This document shows positions 36,538 to 45,040 of a DNA stretch of 64,000 nucleotides, in pieces. A model generated the notes under the pieces. It saw only the letters and a list, made by a program, of their open reading frames with translations, made no database searches and was not told the DNA's origin. The stretch lies in NCBI RefSeq assembly GCF_963422545.1, contig NZ_OY730248.1:62001-126000 (forward strand), given 5' to 3'. Both the position numbers and the translations under genes were made by a program. Every line of letters begins with the position of its first letter. Position 1 is the first letter of the stretch. The stretch is from an uncultured Flavobacterium sp. GTDB taxonomy: Bacteria; Bacteroidota; Bacteroidia; Flavobacteriales; Flavobacteriaceae.

Positions 36538-38850
36538 TTAGTTTATAAATGCTTTTAACAATGGGCAATTGTATCTTTTAAACGTTGGTGTTGTTTTATA
36601 AACGGAATAAAAATTAACCAACTCCTGCCCTGCTTTAAACGGATTTTTTTCTTCTTCTTCAGCCGAAACGATGTTAGCGAAATGATTGTAATAATTACAT
36701 TCAAAAATCATTAAAGTTGCCATAGCTTTCTCATTATTATTTTTAGACATTTTTAATGCTTTTTCATAATACATTTTAGCCATCGTTAAACTATAATAAT
36801 TCCCTTTCTGATAGGTTTTCTCAATCTCAGAGTTATCTCCATAAACATAATCAACATACGATTCTCCCGATGTCCAGTCGTACGCCACCATCATCCAGGA
36901 ATTCCCTAAATAGGAAACATTAAAATAAGCGTTCGCTAATTGCAAATTACTTGTAGCTGTATTTTGTTTTTTTAACTGAATCAATTTCCCAATAAATTCT
37001 GTTTTATTAAAACGATAATTAAATTTGCGCTCTTTATCTTTCTGTAAGATTTTAGGCGTAAACGGATTTTCGTTCAAATAATCTTTAAACGAATAATTTT
37101 TCTCCCAAAAATCTTTTGGCATAGATGAAAAGGTTTTATAAGCCAATTCTAAATTATTGTTTCTAAAAGCAATCGTTCCTTTTAGATCTTTGTAATAATT
37201 AATATTGGGCGCCATCGTTCCGGAACAAATGTATTTCTCAAAAGGTGTTTTATCTTCTTTTTGTTGTAATGCCATCAAACGATCTACATCTTCTACAGTT
37301 GCAATTCGGTCAAAATAGCCAATATAACTATAGAAATAAGGATTATTTCCGTAATACGAATATTCTCCTCCGCTTTTAAGATCTGATTTCATCATTAATA
37401 ATCCCGCCGTAACACGATCGCCTTGTTTAGAAAAATCTGCACTGGCAATTCGGTATAAACTGTATAAATTCTTGAATAATCCATTATCTGTTTCTACTAA
37501 ATTTTCGACCGAATCAAAATAATTAAAAAGTTGATTCTGCACTTTCTCACTTTTCAAATCATCCTGTTTTAAAGCAACCAAAGCCAACTGAATATTTTTC
37601 TGCATTTGTATAGATGCATTGGCTTTCTCAGAAATCATATTGGTGTATTTTTTTCCTAAATCAATATCGTCATCAATAAAACAAAGTTGTGCAATTGCTG
37701 CTGTGATATAGTCTTTTTGCTCTCCAGAAGTTTGTTCTCTGATCGCAATCAAAAAATATTCTAATTCTCTTAAATACAAGATATCTTTATTGAGATTTTC
37801 CTCTTTTGCTTTAGCATAATCATCATACCAATTTACACCATCAAACACAACCGATGGACTTCCGTTATTGGTATATTGAGGCGTAAAAATCCAGTCTTCG
37901 AGTTTGTTGATTTCTCTTCCTATCAAAAAACTCAAATTAATACTATTCGGGCTTAATTCATATATCTCTTTTATGGCTTTTAATCCTGGTGCCGGATTAC
38001 GTAAACTTTCAATCGCCAGAATCACACTTCGTTCTTCGTTATTTTGGGCTAAAGTCAAAGTTTCTTCGGTTAATTTCCAATTATAATGTTGCAAAACGGC
38101 AAATGACTTTTCTTCGCAGGAAGCAAAAACTTTACTCAGTAAATAATTTTGCAATGAAAAGTTATCAATGCACAAAGCTTTATAATACAAAGCCCAAGGT
38201 TCTAAAATGGTATTTTTATTCCCGGTAAAATAAGTATCGTATAAACGAATTACCTCATCCTTATCCTGAGCATAAAAACTATATCTCAAAATCAAAAAAG
38301 CGTAACGTTGTTTCAAAAAAGGGTCTTTGGCAGTTTTAATCTTCTTTTCAAAATCATTTACATCGGCCAATTTATGATCTTTACTACCATAACCAACTTG
38401 TCCCCAGGATTCCCATTTCACATCTGTATTACTATTGTATTCCAGCTTTTTAGCAAACAAAATATAGTTTAAAAAAGCTTTGTTTTTTGATAATAATAAA
38501 GCTTCAATAAAGGTGTTTTTTTCGAATACTTTTTTTAATGTTTTAGATTCAAAAGCATTTTCAAACTGTTCCGAATCTGTTTCGTACAAAATAGTGTGAA
38601 CATCTTTTGGATCAATTGTATTGCCTAATTTTTTCTTCCATTCTAAACAATTCAATTCCTGATCAACACCAGAAACGGTATTGGTCGAATAGTAATAATC
38701 TGCCGAATAATAAAATGGAGTCAGTTTAAAAAAGCCTTCCCGTTGTGCTTTAAACAAAGCCAATCGACTCGTTTCCGGCGAAACACTCCAACCACAGGCG
38801 AAAGAAACCTGAAAGCTTAAAACTAAAAGTAAACTACTAAAAATGCGCAT
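36538..38850 (-). CDS. Large secreted helical-repeat protein of unknown function
   Basis: The 770-residue protein has a signal peptide (MRIFSSLLLVLSFQVSFA) directly followed by CGWSVSPE. The rest is helical with features of TPR-like solenoids (for example QLANAYFNVSYLG, YYEKALKMSKNN). No enzyme motif was seen. ATG at 38850 is chosen because it starts the signal peptide; it overlaps the end of the upstream gene by 14 bp, so the two genes are translationally linked. Upstream in-frame ATGs at 38877 and 38901 would place the signal peptide internally. Confidence 0.8.
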   Translation of the reverse strand: MRIFSSLLLVLSFQVSFACGWSVSPETSRLALFKAQREGFFKLTPFYYSADYYYSTNTVSGVDQELNCLEWKKKLGNTIDPKDVHTILYETDSEQFENAFESKTLKKVFEKNTFIEALLLSKNKAFLNYILFAKKLEYNSNTDVKWESWGQVGYGSKDHKLADVNDFEKKIKTAKDPFLKQRYAFLILRYSFYAQDKDEVIRLYDTYFTGNKNTILEPWALYYKALCIDNFSLQNYLLSKVFASCEEKSFAVLQHYNWKLTEETLTLAQNNEERSVILAIESLRNPAPGLKAIKEIYELSPNSINLSFLIGREINKLEDWIFTPQYTNNGSPSVVFDGVNWYDDYAKAKEENLNKDILYLRELEYFLIAIREQTSGEQKDYITAAIAQLCFIDDDIDLGKKYTNMISEKANASIQMQKNIQLALVALKQDDLKSEKVQNQLFNYFDSVENLVETDNGLFKNLYSLYRIASADFSKQGDRVTAGLLMMKSDLKSGGEYSYYGNNPYFYSYIGYFDRIATVEDVDRLMALQQKEDKTPFEKYICSGTMAPNINYYKDLKGTIAFRNNNLELAYKTFSSMPKDFWEKNYSFKDYLNENPFTPKILQKDKERKFNYRFNKTEFIGKLIQLKKQNTATSNLQLANAYFNVSYLGNSWMMVAYDWTSGESYVDYVYGDNSEIEKTYQKGNYYSLTMAKMYYEKALKMSKNNNEKAMATLMIFECNYYNHFANIVSAEEEEKNPFKAGQELVNFYSVYKTTPTFKRYNCPLLKAFIN

Positions 38851-39973
38851 AATAGTCTGATATATTTTGAGTTCCATAATCGTTGATGTATTTTTTATCA
38901 AAAGAGAAAAACGTTACTTTAGTCTGATTGTCAATCTGGATTTTGCTTTTTATAATCGAAATCATTTTATCAAGTTCGTCGTTTGAAATTTTCTCAATCC
39001 TTATTTCATCTCCATTTCTTAAATAAGTTTGTCCAACCAAAATATCGTCTTGCAGAATATATTTAGCATCTGATGATTTCTTCAATTTAATCGAATCATT
39101 TCGTAATTGATCATAATCTGACAAAATTCCCTTAAACTGATTTCCTCTAAAAACAACTGCCCAACTATATAACGGCAAAGCAATATCAAGTTTGAGTTTG
39201 TAATCGCTGTGTATAATATATTGTGCTAATTCTTCGCTTGTTCCTATAGAATTTTTAGATTTAAAATCTTCTGGTTTGGTCAAATTGTAACACATTAATA
39301 ATCCTTTATCAACTGGTGGAATTCCAGCTTTTTCTGCATATTTATATTGCCAAAGTCGGATTGTAGCGGCAACTTTTGCGTTTGGAATTTCTTTTTTGAC
39401 TTGTTTTAACAAATAGAAATAGTTCTTTTTAGATTTTTCTGTCCAATCGCAATCAATTAGGATTTCTTTAAAATCAACTTTAAGTTTCGCTAATTCAATT
39501 GCTTTTACAGAGTCATAATTGATGCGTTTATAGTTTTCCTGTTTGTAATAGTCCTTTGGATATACAATAGAATTGGCAATCTTATCTGCTTTAGTTTCAT
39601 TCATTTTTACACCAATTTGCTGTACTCGGTGCGCAATTCTGGCAGCTAAACTATCTAGTTGCTTCGTGTTGGACTGCAAAACAACTTCATTGGTAATAAA
39701 AATACTTGGTGTAATTTCCGGATTACTTTCATTCAGCCGAATATCAAGAATTGTTGCAACCGGCAAAGGTTCTTTGGCATACGGATTCCAATCGACATCA
39801 AAAAAACGAACATACATATGTTGCACTTTCAAATCCTTGATTAAAGAATCTTCTGTTTTTTCAAAATTCAAATCGGTTTTCCAATAGCAAAACGATCTTA
39901 CAATTTCATGGTCTTTTTCACAAGTTGCTCCATTGAGTAGCACAAAGAGCAAAATAAAAATGATATTCTTCAT
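38837..39973 (-). CDS. Predicted TIM-barrel lipoprotein of unknown function
   Basis: The 378-residue protein has a lipoprotein signal with a Cys in LNGATCEKD. The strand pattern fits a glycosidase-like TIM barrel: MYVRFFDVDW, EILIDCDWTEKS, NAKVAATIRLWQ, GLLMCYNL and IALPLYSWAVVF. IDCDW recalls the DxxDxDWE strand of GH18 but is not a real match, so activity is uncertain. It overlaps the downstream solenoid gene, which suggests a joint envelope function. Confidence 0.75.
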   Translation of the reverse strand: MKNIIFILLFVLLNGATCEKDHEIVRSFCYWKTDLNFEKTEDSLIKDLKVQHMYVRFFDVDWNPYAKEPLPVATILDIRLNESNPEITPSIFITNEVVLQSNTKQLDSLAARIAHRVQQIGVKMNETKADKIANSIVYPKDYYKQENYKRINYDSVKAIELAKLKVDFKEILIDCDWTEKSKKNYFYLLKQVKKEIPNAKVAATIRLWQYKYAEKAGIPPVDKGLLMCYNLTKPEDFKSKNSIGTSEELAQYIIHSDYKLKLDIALPLYSWAVVFRGNQFKGILSDYDQLRNDSIKLKKSSDAKYILQDDILVGQTYLRNGDEIRIEKISNDELDKMISIIKSKIQIDNQTKVTFFSFDKKYINDYGTQNISDYYAHF

Positions 39974-40000
39974 ATTCTAAAAATCCTTACAAATTCAAGT

Positions 40001-40008
40001 CAAAATTA
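40001..40008 (-). promoter_or_regulatory. -7 element of the TIM-barrel lipoprotein gene
   Basis: TAATTTTG on the minus strand, 27 bp before the ATG; no exact -33 TTG. Confidence 0.45.
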
Positions 40009-40064
40009 ACATTAATATAAGTAAGGATATAGATTATTTATGAACAACTTCTACTTTCTATTCT

Positions 40065-40072
40065 TACCTTTG
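40065..40072 (+). promoter_or_regulatory. -7 element of the prmA promoter
   Basis: TACCTTTG matches TAnnTTTG, 14 bp before the ATG. Confidence 0.55.
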
Positions 40073-40086
40073 CAAAAAATTTATCT

Positions 40087-40920
40087 ATGTCAAATATATA
40101 TTTAGGGTACCATTTTACGATTGAACCAAAAGAACCAGGTTCAGAAATCTTAATTGCTGAATTAGGCGAAAAAGCATTTGAAACATTTACTGAAACTGAA
40201 ACTGGAATCTCGGCTTATGTAAAGAAAGATTTATGGGATGAGAATATCTTGGATGACATTTATATTTTACAATCAGACGAATTTAAAATCGAATATACTG
40301 TTGAAGAAATTGACCAGGTAAACTGGAATGAAGAATGGGAAAAGAATTTTGAAGCCATTGATGTTGATGGAAAATGCCACGTTCGCGCTCCTTTTCATGA
40401 AAAAACTGATGCTGAATTTGATATCGTAATTGAACCAAAAATGAGTTTTGGAACTGGTCATCACGAAACTACGCACATGATGATTCAGCATTTACTGGAA
40501 ATGGATGTTGAAGGTTTAAAAACTCTGGATATGGGTTGCGGAACTGCGATTTTGGCTATTCTTGCCGAAATGAAAGGTGCTCAGCCAATCGACGCAATTG
40601 ATATTGACAATTGGTGTTATTTGAATTCTATCGAAAATGCTGAGCGCAATAATTGCAAACATATTACCGTTTATGAAGGCGATGCAGCTTTGTTAGCAGG
40701 AAAAAAATATGACCTGATTATTGCCAATATCAACCGAAATATTTTGTTGAACGATATGCAAAGTTATGTTGATTGTTTAAACCCAAAAGGAATTATACTT
40801 TTTAGTGGCTTTTATGAAGAAGATATCCCATTTATTGATGCTTCATGCACAGAAAAAGGATTAACATATGTTAAAAAACTTCAAAGAAATAACTGGGTTT
40901 CATTAAAATACGTAAATTAG
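40087..40920 (+). CDS. prmA: Ribosomal protein L11 methyltransferase
   Basis: The 277-residue enzyme methylates L11. It has an N-terminal substrate-recognition domain (about 1-100) and a Rossmann-fold methyltransferase with SFGTGHHETTHMM, SAM motif DMGCGTAILAI, AIDIDNW and IIANINRNILL. It is followed at 161 bp by clpS, a pairing I recall in Flavobacteriia. Confidence 0.96.
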   Translation: MSNIYLGYHFTIEPKEPGSEILIAELGEKAFETFTETETGISAYVKKDLWDENILDDIYILQSDEFKIEYTVEEIDQVNWNEEWEKNFEAIDVDGKCHVRAPFHEKTDAEFDIVIEPKMSFGTGHHETTHMMIQHLLEMDVEGLKTLDMGCGTAILAILAEMKGAQPIDAIDIDNWCYLNSIENAERNNCKHITVYEGDAALLAGKKYDLIIANINRNILLNDMQSYVDCLNPKGIILFSGFYEEDIPFIDASCTEKGLTYVKKLQRNNWVSLKYVN

Positions 40921-40946
40921 ATAGTTGATTATCTGTTTATTAAACA

Positions 40947-41037
40947 CCCCACAGATTAAAACATTTAAAATAGTTTAGCATTGATTTTTATTATTTTTTA
41001 ATCCATTTAATCTGTGCATCCTGATAGCTATCGGGAG
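40947..41037. repeat. CCCACAGATTA-type repeat, copy 3, ending in the GATAGCTATC palindrome
   Basis: CCCACAGATTAAA at the left pairs with TTTAATCTGTG at the right (around 41005-41016). The right end is TCCTGATAGCTATCGGGAG, the second copy of the motif at 20789-20806. Confidence 0.65.
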
Positions 41038-41081
41038 TGACAAAAAAATTAGTAATTACATCAGTACAAAAAACTAAAAAA

Positions 41082-41357
41082 ATGAGTACTAAAGAAAAAG
41101 TAAGAGAGAAAGTCCGCGAAAGGGAAGCTGTAGCTTTCAATAACGAAATCATTGTTTATAATGACGATGTAAACACTTTTGATCACGTAATTGACACATT
41201 AATGCGTGTTTGCAGCCATACGGCAGAACAAGCAGAACAGTGTTCCTTAATTGTACACTACAACGGAAAATGCACCGTAAAAACGGGACCAATTGACAAG
41301 TTAAAACCGCAATGCACTCAACTTTTGGAAGCTGGACTAAGCGCTGAAATTGTTTAA
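41082..41357 (+). CDS. clpS: ATP-dependent Clp protease adaptor ClpS
   Basis: The 91-residue adaptor feeds N-degron substrates to ClpA/ClpC-type unfoldases. Seen: IIVYNDDVNTFDHVIDTLMRVC, TAEQAEQCSLIVHYNGKC and GPIDKLKPQCTQLLEAGLSAEI. An in-frame GTG at 41037 is ignored; ATG at 41082 gives the family-length protein. Confidence 0.94.
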   Translation: MSTKEKVREKVREREAVAFNNEIIVYNDDVNTFDHVIDTLMRVCSHTAEQAEQCSLIVHYNGKCTVKTGPIDKLKPQCTQLLEAGLSAEIV

Positions 41358-41369
41358 TTGCAAATAATT

Positions 41370-41421
41370 TAAAAAACATTCTATTTTATTCTATATTTGG
41401 ATAAAATAGAATGTTTTTTTT
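41370..41421 (+). terminator. Terminator-like hairpin that abuts the next start codon
   Basis: AAAACATTCTATTTTAT / ATAAAATAGAATGTTTT pairs (about 41378-41417) and runs into eight T, directly followed by the ATG at 41422. It looks like the clpS terminator. Confidence 0.8.
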
Positions 41422-42723
41422 ATGGAAGAATACGGAAAGATACTAATTATCGCCATGCCTGTTTTTTTAGCATTAATTGTTATCGAAAAGATATATGGCA
41501 TTTATAAAAAAGATGACACTGCACCTTTGATAGACAGCGTGTCGAGCATTAGTTCAGGAATCACCAATTCTGTAAAGGATGTTTTGGGATTAAGTCTGAC
41601 CTTTATCTCTTATGAATGGTTGGTTTCTAAATTGGCAATCTACCATCTCGAAGCCAATGTTCTATCTTACTGCATCGCCTTTTTTGTTATTGATTTTTAT
41701 GGATATTGGAGCCACCGACTGGCGCATCAAATTAATTTTCTCTGGAACAAACATGCCATTCACCATAGCAGCGAAGAATTTAATCTCGCCTGTGCTTTGC
41801 GACAGCCTATTGCCAGTTTAGTCAATTTATTTACTTTTTTATTAATTCCCGCAGCGATTCTTGGCGTTCCTGCCTCTGTGATTGCAATTACTCTACCATT
41901 ACATTTATTTTTACAATTTTGGTATCACACGAAACACATTAAAAAAATGGGGTTTTTGGAGTATATTTTGGTTACTCCTTCTCATCATCGTGTACATCAT
42001 GCGATAAATCCAGAATATCTGGACAAAAATCATTCGCAGATATTTATTTTTTGGGATAAACTTTTTGGCACTTTTCAAGCCGAATTAGAAGAGGTTCCGC
42101 CTGTTTTCGGAATCACCAGACCTGCACAAACCTGGAACCCCATTCGGATTAATTTTCAGCATTTAAGCCTGTTAATCAAAGACGCCTGGAGAGCTGAAAA
42201 CTGGGAAGACAAACTTACCATTTGGTTTAAACCAACTGGCTGGCGTCCGGAAAATTTTGAAGAAAAATATCCTGTAAACAAAATCGAGAATGTTTTTGAA
42301 TTTGATAAATACGGTACCCAAAATTCTAAAAAACTGATTTATTGGTCTGTTTCACAGGTTTTAATAACACTTTTGTTCGTGAGTTATCTCTTTGATAATA
42401 TCGCCAAAATTGGCTTACCAAATATCTTTCTCTATGGCTTTTTTATTCTATTAACGATTTACAGTTATACTGAATTGATGGATAAAAGCAAATATGCCAT
42501 CTTTTGGGAAGGTTTACGTTTGACCGTTGCAATTGCAATTATATCTTATTACGGAGATTGGTTTGGCTTAAATAACGTCTTATCAATTGGAAATTATATC
42601 ATTTTGATTTATTTAAGTTTTTCATTTCTTACTACAATTTACTTTGTGAAAATCGACTTTAAAACACCCCAAAACCAACCCATAAACTCACTAACCAATT
42701 ATGAGAAACTCAACATTTTTTAA
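41422..42723 (+). CDS. Alkylglycerol-monooxygenase-like fatty acid hydroxylase-superfamily membrane protein
   Basis: The 433-residue protein is a diiron membrane hydroxylase with the eight-histidine pattern: H98 and H102 (SHRLAH), H111, H114, H115 (KHAIHHSSEEFNL), then H188, H189, H192, H193 (TPSHHRVHH), plus H169 in FWYHT. Motifs NLACALRQ, TPSHHRVHH, DKNHSQIFIFWDKLFGTF and the C-terminal block of four membrane segments match eukaryotic alkylglycerol monooxygenase (AGMO/TMEM195), as I recall it, better than sterol desaturases. AGMO cleaves glyceryl ethers. The next gene overlaps its end by 23 bp. Confidence 0.82.
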   Translation: MEEYGKILIIAMPVFLALIVIEKIYGIYKKDDTAPLIDSVSSISSGITNSVKDVLGLSLTFISYEWLVSKLAIYHLEANVLSYCIAFFVIDFYGYWSHRLAHQINFLWNKHAIHHSSEEFNLACALRQPIASLVNLFTFLLIPAAILGVPASVIAITLPLHLFLQFWYHTKHIKKMGFLEYILVTPSHHRVHHAINPEYLDKNHSQIFIFWDKLFGTFQAELEEVPPVFGITRPAQTWNPIRINFQHLSLLIKDAWRAENWEDKLTIWFKPTGWRPENFEEKYPVNKIENVFEFDKYGTQNSKKLIYWSVSQVLITLLFVSYLFDNIAKIGLPNIFLYGFFILLTIYSYTELMDKSKYAIFWEGLRLTVAIAIISYYGDWFGLNNVLSIGNYIILIYLSFSFLTTIYFVKIDFKTPQNQPINSLTNYEKLNIF

Positions 42724-43378
42724 AATCTTTATCGCATTTAGTGCATTCTATCTGTTTATTTTATTTTTAGGATATGAAAGCTTAAACTTGTTTCTAAAAC
42801 CCCTTTTGATTCCTGTACTAAGTTTTGAGGTCTATTTTTATCGAAAGTTTCCCTCAAAAAATACGCTTTTAATCGCCTTATTATTCTCTTGGATCGGTGA
42901 TGTAATTTTACTCTTTACTGATATTGCCGAGATCTATTTTATTCTTGGATTAGTCGCTTTCCTAATCTCTCATATAACGTACTGTATACTTTTTAACAAA
43001 CAAATTAAGGGCGAAATCAAAAGAAATACTCTTCTTTTTGGAATTGGAAGTGTTTTAATTGCTTGTTATTTAATCGGAATGCTTTCGGTTTTATTGCCTT
43101 CTTTAGGCGATTTAAGAATTCCGGTAATTGTTTATGCTTCTGTAATTTCAATCATGCTTTTGTTTGCTTTTAATGGTTTTCTTATTTGGAAAAAACCAGG
43201 TAACTCGTATGTTTTTCTTGGCGCGATTGTATTTGTTCTTTCAGATAGTATTTTGGCTGTAAATAAATTTTATAAACCAATCGAAAAAAGTTCCTTTTTT
43301 ATTATGCTGACGTATCTTGTGGCACAATATCTGATTGTGGTTGGTATACTAAAACTGAATCCGAAGAAAGTAGAATAG
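42701..43378 (+). CDS. YhhN/TMEM86-family membrane protein (lysoplasmalogenase-like)
   Basis: The 225-residue protein has about eight membrane helices and the family's two acidic motifs, LLFSWIGDVILL (D67) and FLGAIVFVLSDSILAVNKF. TMEM86/YhhN proteins hydrolyse the vinyl-ether bond of lysoplasmalogens. The start lies inside the upstream AGMO-like gene (23-bp overlap), so the two are translationally coupled, which fits a shared ether-lipid role (inference). Confidence 0.88.
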   Translation: MRNSTFFKIFIAFSAFYLFILFLGYESLNLFLKPLLIPVLSFEVYFYRKFPSKNTLLIALLFSWIGDVILLFTDIAEIYFILGLVAFLISHITYCILFNKQIKGEIKRNTLLFGIGSVLIACYLIGMLSVLLPSLGDLRIPVIVYASVISIMLLFAFNGFLIWKKPGNSYVFLGAIVFVLSDSILAVNKFYKPIEKSSFFIMLTYLVAQYLIVVGILKLNPKKVE

Positions 43379-43487
43379 CCCACGGATGTTCCTGATTAAA
43401 TAGATTTGTGCTGTTTTTTTGCACGCAGATTTAACAGATTTAGCAGATTTTTTAATCTTGTTAATTCTTTAATCTGTGGCAAAAAAC
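43377..43487. repeat. CCCACAGATTA-type repeat, copy 4
   Basis: Begins AGCCCACGGATG and ends TTTAATCTGTGGC; an internal GCACGCAGATTTAACAGATT segment repeats the AGATT word several times. Confidence 0.6.
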
Positions 43488-43497
43488 ATTTTAGATT

Positions 43498-43505
43498 TAT
43501 ATTTG
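43498..43505 (+). promoter_or_regulatory. -7 element of the lipoprotein gene at 43527
   Basis: TATATTTG matches TAnnTTTG, 21 bp before the ATG. Confidence 0.5.
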
Positions 43506-43526
43506 TACTATATAATACCATAAGCC

Positions 43527-43979
43527 ATGAAAAAAATAGCCCTTTTTATCCTTTTCCTTATTACAGCAACTTCATGCATAAGTACAAAATCTACTTTAAA
43601 AAATGTAGATGATAATGCTCCTGATTTAGTTTTGAAAAGAGACAATACATTTGCCATTACTCTTTTTAGTAAAGACAAAAAATACGGTTACGATCCTGAT
43701 TATCCTATCAATATTTTCTATAGAAATACAACCGATGAAGCTTTGAACGAAACCCGTTTTTTAAATGCTCTTGCCGGACCAAACGGCGAAAAAATAACGT
43801 ATAAACGACTAGAAACCTGTTGTCCTTTTCCGACCAAAAGAAGTAATATGGGCGCTGGTTTTTTAAATGTTTACGAATTAAGATGGGAAGGTCAAAAGAA
43901 ACCTATTACTCTTTATTTGAATATTTATGAAAAAGGCATTCTAATGGTTCCAATGGGATTGGGTTTGAAGAAGGAATAG
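43527..43979 (+). CDS. Small conserved lipoprotein
   Basis: The 150-residue protein has a lipoprotein signal with a Cys in ITATSCIS. The mature part shows GYDPDYPINIFYRN, GPNGEKITYKR, LETCCPFPTKRSNMGAG and a strand-rich end (PITLYLNIYEKGILMVPMG). I recall similar small lipoproteins in Flavobacteriia but know no function. The CC pair may form a disulfide or bind metal. Confidence 0.8.
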   Translation: MKKIALFILFLITATSCISTKSTLKNVDDNAPDLVLKRDNTFAITLFSKDKKYGYDPDYPINIFYRNTTDEALNETRFLNALAGPNGEKITYKRLETCCPFPTKRSNMGAGFLNVYELRWEGQKKPITLYLNIYEKGILMVPMGLGLKKE

Positions 43980-43997
43980 TTTTATTAATTTGATTAC

Positions 43998-44025
43998 GGG
44001 CACGAGCGAGACGCTCGCGCTAGCG
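43998..44025. repeat. GC-rich hairpin CGAGCG-AGA-CGCTCG
   Basis: A short perfect hairpin at 44003-44017 inside a sequence much richer in G+C than its surroundings; likely a dispersed repeat fragment. Confidence 0.55.
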
Positions 44026-44085
44026 ATGACAGGGAACCATGAGTAATAAAAATTATTTTGTATGTAAATTTCACATAGTTTAAAT

Positions 44086-44307
44086 ATGGATAGCACATAT
44101 ATTTTTTATCTAAATGATTCTATAAAAGAATTAATAAGATTAGCACAAGAAACCAAAAAAGGTGATTTATTTAATGATGGAATTTTGTTTGGGTACTATT
44201 CATCAATAAGTTTACTTCTTAATCAAGCTGAAAGCTTTAATATATCTAATCAACTAGATGGAGAAATTAAAAACTTTAATCCTGAAACTTTATTAATAAA
44301 GGACTAA
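44086..44307 (+). CDS. Small hypothetical protein
   Basis: The 73-residue reading frame (MDSTYIFYLNDSIKELIRL ...) has a balanced composition and a plausible helical pattern. No family recognised, no clear promoter. It may be a real accessory gene. Confidence 0.5.
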   Translation: MDSTYIFYLNDSIKELIRLAQETKKGDLFNDGILFGYYSSISLLLNQAESFNISNQLDGEIKNFNPETLLIKD

Positions 44308-44401
44308 ATTTAAATACTGTATTAATATTCTTTCGCGAGCGCGATCGGAAGATTTAAAAAAAAGAAAAGTTTAATCGAAGTAATTAGTATAAACTAGATT
44401 T

Positions 44402-44722
44402 ATGTACGGAACATCTCCATTAATTTTAATTATTTTACCCTTAATTTTTCAGCTTATATTTGGTCGAAAAGCAATTGCCGAGTCCATTTCTTTAAAATTT
44501 AGAACTGTCTGTTTAATTAGTTTTATCTCGCAAATAGTATTGTCTATAATGGCTTTTTATGTTGCTTCCTATAATTTTAATCAATATCTAGAACAAAATC
44601 CTAATTCCTTTAGATGTGGTATGGGATTCCTTGGTCTAATTGTGTTATCTCTTCTTCTAACTTTTATTCTCGTAGTTGTTGTAATCATACAATACTTCAT
44701 CAAAAGGTCTTACGAAAAGTAG
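44402..44722 (+). CDS. Small hypothetical membrane protein
   Basis: The 106-residue protein has three hydrophobic segments (LILIILPLIFQLIFG; VCLISFISQIVLSIMAFYVA; GLIVLSLLLTFILVVVVII) and ends in a basic tail. No family recognised. A hairpin with T-tract follows it, which supports a real transcription unit. Confidence 0.6.
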   Translation: MYGTSPLILIILPLIFQLIFGRKAIAESISLKFRTVCLISFISQIVLSIMAFYVASYNFNQYLEQNPNSFRCGMGFLGLIVLSLLLTFILVVVVIIQYFIKRSYEK

Positions 44723-44737
44723 TAATGTAAATCAAAC

Positions 44738-44764
44738 AACGAGGTTTTGTAGACCTCGTTTTCA
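44738..44764 (+). terminator. Terminator after the small membrane protein gene
   Basis: AACGAGGT-TTTGTAG-ACCTCGTT followed by a short T-rich tail. Confidence 0.75.
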
Positions 44765-44825
44765 AATTCTAATGGGAAATATTACCCACTAATTTTCTTA
44801 AAAGAACTATAATTCCACAACACTT

Positions 44826-44970
44826 CTAGCCCTGATAGAAGCGAAAATCCTTTTTTGAGAAAGCCTGTTTTTTCTGGTTTTTGCAGAGCGACCGGAGGAA
44901 GCTCCTGCAAGTGCCAAGAAAAAAAGGGTTTAGAGAAAAAGATTACAGCGGATAGCAGGATTAGCTTCTT
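44826..44970. repeat. Structured intergenic element, copy B
   Basis: Shares both ends with copy A: CTAGCCCTGATAGAAGCG at the left and GCAGGATTAGCTTCTTAAA at the right, plus the inner blocks AAATCCTTTT and AAAAGATT. The inner part is longer than in copy A and folds differently. Confidence 0.75.
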
Positions 44971-45012
44971 AAAAAAAACTTAAATCTTAATCTGCTATTC
45001 ATAAATCATAAC

Positions 45013-45020
45013 TACCTTTG
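45013..45020 (+). promoter_or_regulatory. -7 element of the kdsA promoter
   Basis: TACCTTTG matches TAnnTTTG, 20 bp before the ATG. Confidence 0.55.
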
Positions 45021-45040
45021 CACTGTCAAAAAATCATATT

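Larger units (their letters stand above)
44765..45040. other. Gap before kdsA holding a structured repeat
   Basis: No gene seen. It contains copy B of the structured element (44826-44970) and the kdsA promoter. Confidence 0.7.

Noticed and set aside
43406..43612. Plus-strand open frame of 68 codons
   Set aside because: It runs through a dispersed repeat and overlaps the better-supported lipoprotein gene at 43527.
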